Shown: positions 60,842 through 64,000 of the stretch, piece by piece
How positions within the stretch are numbered: the first letter of the stretch is position 1
Layout of the letters: every line of letters starts with the position of its first letter
DNA from: Candidatus Binatia bacterium
GTDB taxonomy: Bacteria; Desulfobacterota; Binatia; UBA9968; JAJDTQ01
DNA length: 64,000 nt
Reading direction: 5' to 3'
Assembly: GCA_951813575.1 (NCBI GenBank)
Contig: OX638375.1
Location: 4,070,752 to 4,134,751 of the forward strand
Notes under the pieces: model-generated
The model's input: only the letters and a program-made list of their open reading frames with translations
The model's database searches: none
Told to the model about the DNA's origin: nothing
Translations under genes and position numbers: made by a program

Positions 60842-61101
60842 ACTGCGACCATGACCTCACTGAAACCCCGGTGCTCACTGGCGTCGACGATGGCGGCCGC
60901 TACTTTGGGCGGAAGGGGGTCGCCCCGGTCGCGGTAGGACGCGATGAAGGCCGACGCGACGCTTTGAAGGCTCTCCAACGCTTGGGCGGAAGTGTCGCCC
61001 CACGCACGGCAGCCGGGAAGATCGGGTATTTCAGCCAGATACTTGCCCTCGGTTTCGTCCGAGGGTTCCCGCAGGACGGCTCGCAGCCTGTAGAGATCCA
61101 T
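60838..61101 (-). CDS. hicB: HicB-type antitoxin
   Basis: An 87-residue protein with the HicB-like partial RNase-H fold: YLAEIPDLPGCRAWGDTSAQALESL is the hallmark. It is encoded upstream of hicA with a four-base overlap. The C-terminus is short and lacks a clear DNA-binding helix pair, so autoregulation may need other determinants. AGGAGGGATGGC precedes the ATG. The adjacent gap 61102-61316 holds no gene. Confidence 0.88.
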   Translation of the reverse strand: MDLYRLRAVLREPSDETEGKYLAEIPDLPGCRAWGDTSAQALESLQSVASAFIASYRDRGDPLPPKVAAAIVDASEHRGFSEVMVAV

Positions 61102-61316
61102 GCCATCCCTCCTGACACGTTGAGAGTCATGCGCCGTACGGAGTTCGATTCACCCGGAAGTTTGTCGGTTTTTGCCCGTTGTGGCAAGGTCGTGATCCCC
61201 TCTCGGACACGGACCGAAGGCCTGCCGTCGGAATATCATGGCGCTTTCAAGCATGGTGGTTCGTGGGGCGTCACCGTATCGTGAAGCAGATCACTCCCGA
61301 CAGGAGTCTGTTCGCT

Positions 61317-62456
61317 TCAAGGTAGTCCGACTTCGCGGCAAAACGTGGAAAACGGCAGGACCCGCGTGTTGGCGCCGGCGTCACCGAAGTCTCTCGTGCC
61401 GAGGTGTACCTGGTAGAACCGCGGGATATCCGTCCGCTCCCTGAAATAACCGCAGGCTGATGCTGCGCGTCGATCGCCGCTCTTGCACTCCACGGCGAAT
61501 TCCGCGTCGCCGTCGCGCAGGACGACGAAATCCACCTCGCGCTTGTCCGTATCCCGGATGAAGCGCAGTTCCATGTCGTGGCCTTCGGTGTCCTCGACGT
61601 GGTGGCAGTATTTCAGCAGATGGCCGGCCACCATGTTTTCGAAGCGGGCGCCCGGGTCCTCGACGCGCGACCAATCCCAGAAATACAGTTTCTTTTCCTT
61701 GCGTACGGCGCGGATTCTACCGGCTCCGAATGGCGGAATGCGGTAGCAGAGGTAAAGCCGCTCGAATATCCCCAGCCAGCGCTCGATGGATGCGTGGTTT
61801 ACCTGTAACAACCGGCTGAGGCTGTTGACTGAAAGAGGGGACCCCACGCACGCGGGGAGATGCGACAGGAGCAGCTCCAGCGCCGAGACCTCCCGCACAT
61901 TCTCCAGGTCGCGGAGGTCCTCATAGAGGACTCGTGCGGAGTGTTCCCGGAGCCATCGGCGGTGGAACCGCGCCTCGCCCCGGAGAAAGGGCTCGGGGAA
62001 GCCGCCGTATTTCAGTAGCTGCTCTACGAGTGCCAAGTCGGGCGCCTTGCTGTATTCCGTGGCCGTGAATGGATGCAGCCGGTAGTAGTGGTACCGTCCC
62101 TGCAGGGAGTCACCGCCCTTGCGGTAGTAGTCGAGACGAGCCGAGCCCGTGACGATGAAGGAGACGGAGCTCCTGTTCTTGTCGTACAGGCCCTTCATCA
62201 GATTTCGCCAGTTCGCGTACTTGTGGACCTCGTCCAGGATGACGCGCGGCTGGCCGGAGGGCAGTCGTTCCGCAAGGATGTTCTCGCGGTCGGCCAGCAC
62301 GTCCCAATTCAGGTAGGCTGGCGATGACTCGTCTCGCAGCCCCTCCAGGAGAGAAAGCGCCAGCGTTGTCTTGCCGACCTGGCGCGGTCCGCCGATGAAG
62401 ACCATGCGGTCCGCGAGATCCGCGTCGATGCTGTCCTTGACGTAGCGCTGCTCCAT
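61317..62456 (-). CDS. AAA-family ATPase with DUF4143 domain
   Basis: A 379-residue ATPase of the AAA_14/DUF4143 type. Walker A is GGPRQVGKTT (22-31), Walker B RVILDEVHKY near 70, and SFIVTGSARLDYYRKGGDSLQGRY is the sensor region. The C-terminal half contains a winged-helix segment and the nuclease-like EVDFVVLRDGDAEFAVECKSG. Family functions are poorly known and are often linked to defence or toxin-like loci. It sits beside HicAB and under a promoter with a large palindrome. Confidence 0.9.
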   Translation of the reverse strand: MEQRYVKDSIDADLADRMVFIGGPRQVGKTTLALSLLEGLRDESSPAYLNWDVLADRENILAERLPSGQPRVILDEVHKYANWRNLMKGLYDKNRSSVSFIVTGSARLDYYRKGGDSLQGRYHYYRLHPFTATEYSKAPDLALVEQLLKYGGFPEPFLRGEARFHRRWLREHSARVLYEDLRDLENVREVSALELLLSHLPACVGSPLSVNSLSRLLQVNHASIERWLGIFERLYLCYRIPPFGAGRIRAVRKEKKLYFWDWSRVEDPGARFENMVAGHLLKYCHHVEDTEGHDMELRFIRDTDKREVDFVVLRDGDAEFAVECKSGDRRAASACGYFRERTDIPRFYQVHLGTRDFGDAGANTRVLPFSTFCREVGLP

Positions 62457-62476
62457 CCTGCCGACCCTACCGGGTC

Positions 62477-62512
62477 CATGAGTATTTTCTAGTATACCAT
62501 AAAATACTCATG
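62477..62512. promoter_or_regulatory. 36-bp palindrome in promoter of the AAA ATPase
   Basis: CATGAGTATTTT (62477-62488) and AAAATACTCATG (62501-62512) are perfect 12-base arms, with GTATAC at the centre (62492-62497). The stretch is AT-rich in a GC-rich genome and lies 21 bases upstream of the ATPase ATG, so it is a good operator for a dimeric repressor. It is also a possible hairpin, but has no U-run. Confidence 0.65.
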
Positions 62513-62532
62513 AGTAATTCATGGTCTATCAG

Positions 62533-62559
62533 AAAAAACCCACGACCCTCGGTCGCGGG
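62533..62559 (-). terminator. Rho-independent terminator of the permease transcript
   Basis: On the minus strand the stem CCCGCGACC pairs with GGTCGTGGG (one G-U) around loop GAG, and is followed by six T residues. It lies 22 bases beyond the permease stop. Confidence 0.85.
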
Positions 62560-62580
62560 AAAGGGAGGCGAGCAGTCGCC

Positions 62581-64000
62581 CTACGCCTCCCGCCGCGACA
62601 CCAGCAGGTGCAGCCCCAGCGACAATGCCAGCATCAGCACGCCGATGACGGCGCCGATGCCGAACTGGCCCTCGTCGAAGGCGCGCTGGAAGAGCAGGGT
62701 GGAGAGCACCTCGTTGCCGTAGGTGAACAGGATGACGGCGCCGGCGAACTCCCGCAGGTAGATCTGGAACAGCAGGACCCACACCGAGAACAGCCCGCCC
62801 CGGAGGAACGGGATGACGATGCGGGCGATCGTGCCCAATGCGCTGGCGCCGGAGGTCCAGGACGCCTCCTCGAACTCCTTGTGGAACTGGAACAGGAACG
62901 GGCTCAGCGTCCGAAGCGCGAACGGCAGGTAGTTGCCGATGAAGTAGAGCAGCAGGATCCACAGGGTGCCGTAGACCGGCGTCCGGATGTAGGCCCACAC
63001 GAACCCCACCGCCAGGATGGTGCCGGGGAAGGCCAGCGGCAGCATGGCGGCGGCCTCGATGGGGCCCTTGAGCTTGACGCCGCTGCGCACCAGCAGGTAG
63101 CCGATCCCCAGGGCGATGGTGACCGTGGCGGTGGCGGCGGCGAAGCACAGGAGCAGGGTATTTTGCAGGGCGCGCCAGAAGACCGGGTCCTCCAGGGCGG
63201 CGTTCCAGTGGTTGAGGGTGAGCTGCGTCAGCAGGTGCAGGCTGGGGGAGGCCACGAATTGGGAGAAGGACAGCCACACGATTATCAGCGCCGGAAGCAC
63301 GATGACTACCGCGAAGTACAGTGAGCAGCACACCAAGGCCACGTAGCGCCACTGGCCCAGGTGGTGGACGTTCTCGGCCCTGGCCTTGCCGGTGACGGTG
63401 ACGAAGCTCTCCGCCTGCCGCACCAGGTGGCGGTAGACGAACAGCGAGGCCAGACTGAGGGGTATCACCATCATGGCCAGCGCGGCGGCGGTGTTGTAGT
63501 AGATCAGCGACTGGTACTCCGAGGCGATGATGTTGAAGATGGCCGAGGTGAAGACGAAGATGCCGCCGGGCGCGCCGATGAGGATCGGCACTTCCAGGGT
63601 GATCAGCCCGATGACGAACACCAGCAGGAACGAGGACAGGATCAGCGGCCGCAGCACCGGCAGGGTCACCCGGCGGAGCGTTCCCATGACCGTGTTGCCG
63701 CAGGCGATGGACTGTTCTTCCAGCGAAGGGTCCATGAGCCGGAAGGCGTTCAGGGCGATGAGGAACACGATGGGCGACTCGTAGAGCACCATGATGAAGA
63801 TCATCCCCGGGAACGAGTAGATGTTGAACAGGTTGGTGCCGAAGGCCTCCCGGAACATCACGTTGAGCACGCCGATGCGCGGGCTCAGGAGCAGGATCCA
63901 GGCCAGGGCGGCGATGATCACGGGGAAGGCGCGGGGCACGATCCCGAGCTTGGCGAAGAGGTGGCCGTAGGGCATGTCGGTGCGCGCCACCAGAAACGCC
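62581..64000 (-). CDS. Fe3+-type ABC transporter permease (FbpB-like), partial
   Basis: The frame is open to the right edge of the window, so the N-terminus is missing; about 473 residues are present. Both EAA loops are visible (EQSIACGNTVMGTLRRVTLP and EEASWTSGASALGTIARIV), showing a duplicated permease of the FbpB/ThiP type with about 12 helices when complete. A GTG at 63990 in the middle of the conserved FLVARTDMPYG segment is not the true start. Partner genes, probably an ATPase, should lie to the right. The binding protein at 58425 is a possible partner. Confidence 0.9.
   Translation of the reverse strand, partial: AFLVARTDMPYGHLFAKLGIVPRAFPVIIAALAWILLLSPRIGVLNVMFREAFGTNLFNIYSFPGMIFIMVLYESPIVFLIALNAFRLMDPSLEEQSIACGNTVMGTLRRVTLPVLRPLILSSFLLVFVIGLITLEVPILIGAPGGIFVFTSAIFNIIASEYQSLIYYNTAAALAMMVIPLSLASLFVYRHLVRQAESFVTVTGKARAENVHHLGQWRYVALVCCSLYFAVVIVLPALIIVWLSFSQFVASPSLHLLTQLTLNHWNAALEDPVFWRALQNTLLLCFAAATATVTIALGIGYLLVRSGVKLKGPIEAAAMLPLAFPGTILAVGFVWAYIRTPVYGTLWILLLYFIGNYLPFALRTLSPFLFQFHKEFEEASWTSGASALGTIARIVIPFLRGGLFSVWVLLFQIYLREFAGAVILFTYGNEVLSTLLFQRAFDEGQFGIGAVIGVLMLALSLGLHLLVSRREA

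Noticed and set aside
63988..63990. GTG as the start of the ABC permease
   Set aside because: It falls inside a conserved segment (FLVARTDMPYG), and the frame stays open to the window edge, so the gene is truncated by the window.

Overview
The window is 64 kb of GC-rich, densely coded bacterial chromosome from a metabolically versatile heterotroph. Gene types suggest an uncultured proteobacterium or a relative of Tectomicrobia or former Deltaproteobacteria: TRAP and TctB-type carboxylate transport, hydantoinase/oxoprolinase subunits, molybdenum hydroxylases, CaiB-type CoA transferases, many amidohydrolase-2 enzymes, and a GC-rich dispersed palindrome whose two halves read CCCCGGGCTTGACC and GGTCAAGCCCGGGG. 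There is no rRNA or other phylogenetic marker, so the taxonomic suggestion is weak. A selenocysteine tRNA (4514-4608) implies that the cell makes selenoproteins.

Layout. 1-840: the end of a TctB gene, then a palindrome and tandem-repeat zone. 841-4481 (minus): a Gfo/Idh/MocA oxidoreductase and two tandem MFS transporters. 4514-6954 (minus): tRNA-Sec and a BisC-like molybdoenzyme. 7080-14406 (plus): a fused two-domain ThDP enzyme, then an overlapping operon of split sulfopyruvate/phosphonopyruvate decarboxylase-like subunits and a three-subunit molybdenum hydroxylase, then an amidohydrolase. 14638-20310 (plus): a zinc-uptake island with a Fur/Zur-like promoter, a small membrane ORF, ATPase, permease, binding protein, a small Cys-motif protein, a CobW GTPase and a WD40 propeller. 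20392-22268: a rearranged patch holding a duplicated amidohydrolase 3' end, a broken pentapeptide-repeat gene and a HigBA module. 21921-26583 (minus): an aromatic-catabolism-like cluster (amidohydrolase, 3-hydroxyanthranilate dioxygenase, two epimerases, Rieske oxygenase).

26809-29706 holds a TRAP transporter whose binding-protein gene is convergent with its membrane subunits. An IS256-family element with a transposase broken by a TGA follows (about 29835-31096). 31225-46825 is dominated by hydantoinase/acetone-carboxylase-type subunits (two HyuA, three HyuB, one of the HyuB fused to a gamma-like zinc domain), with a cupin, an isochorismatase-fold protein, a YoeB relic, a DUF6765-like protein and a CaiB/CinA-like/hydrolase operon. 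46937-55561 has an amidohydrolase, small exported proteins, a methyltransferase, the translation factor EttA, a 27-copy tandem array, a GMC oxidoreductase with a CoxG-like protein, and a DMT transporter. 55680-64000 has MsrB, an M20 peptidase, two substrate-binding proteins, an alpha/beta hydrolase, HicAB, an AAA/DUF4143 ATPase and a partial iron-type ABC permease.

The best candidates for uncharacterised biology are the decarboxylase plus molybdenum-hydroxylase operon at 8410-13249, with its domain-permuted fused paralogue alongside, and the zinc island. Many antisense ORFs seen in this GC-rich DNA were discarded as shadows. No database search was possible; all family calls are from recognisable motifs.
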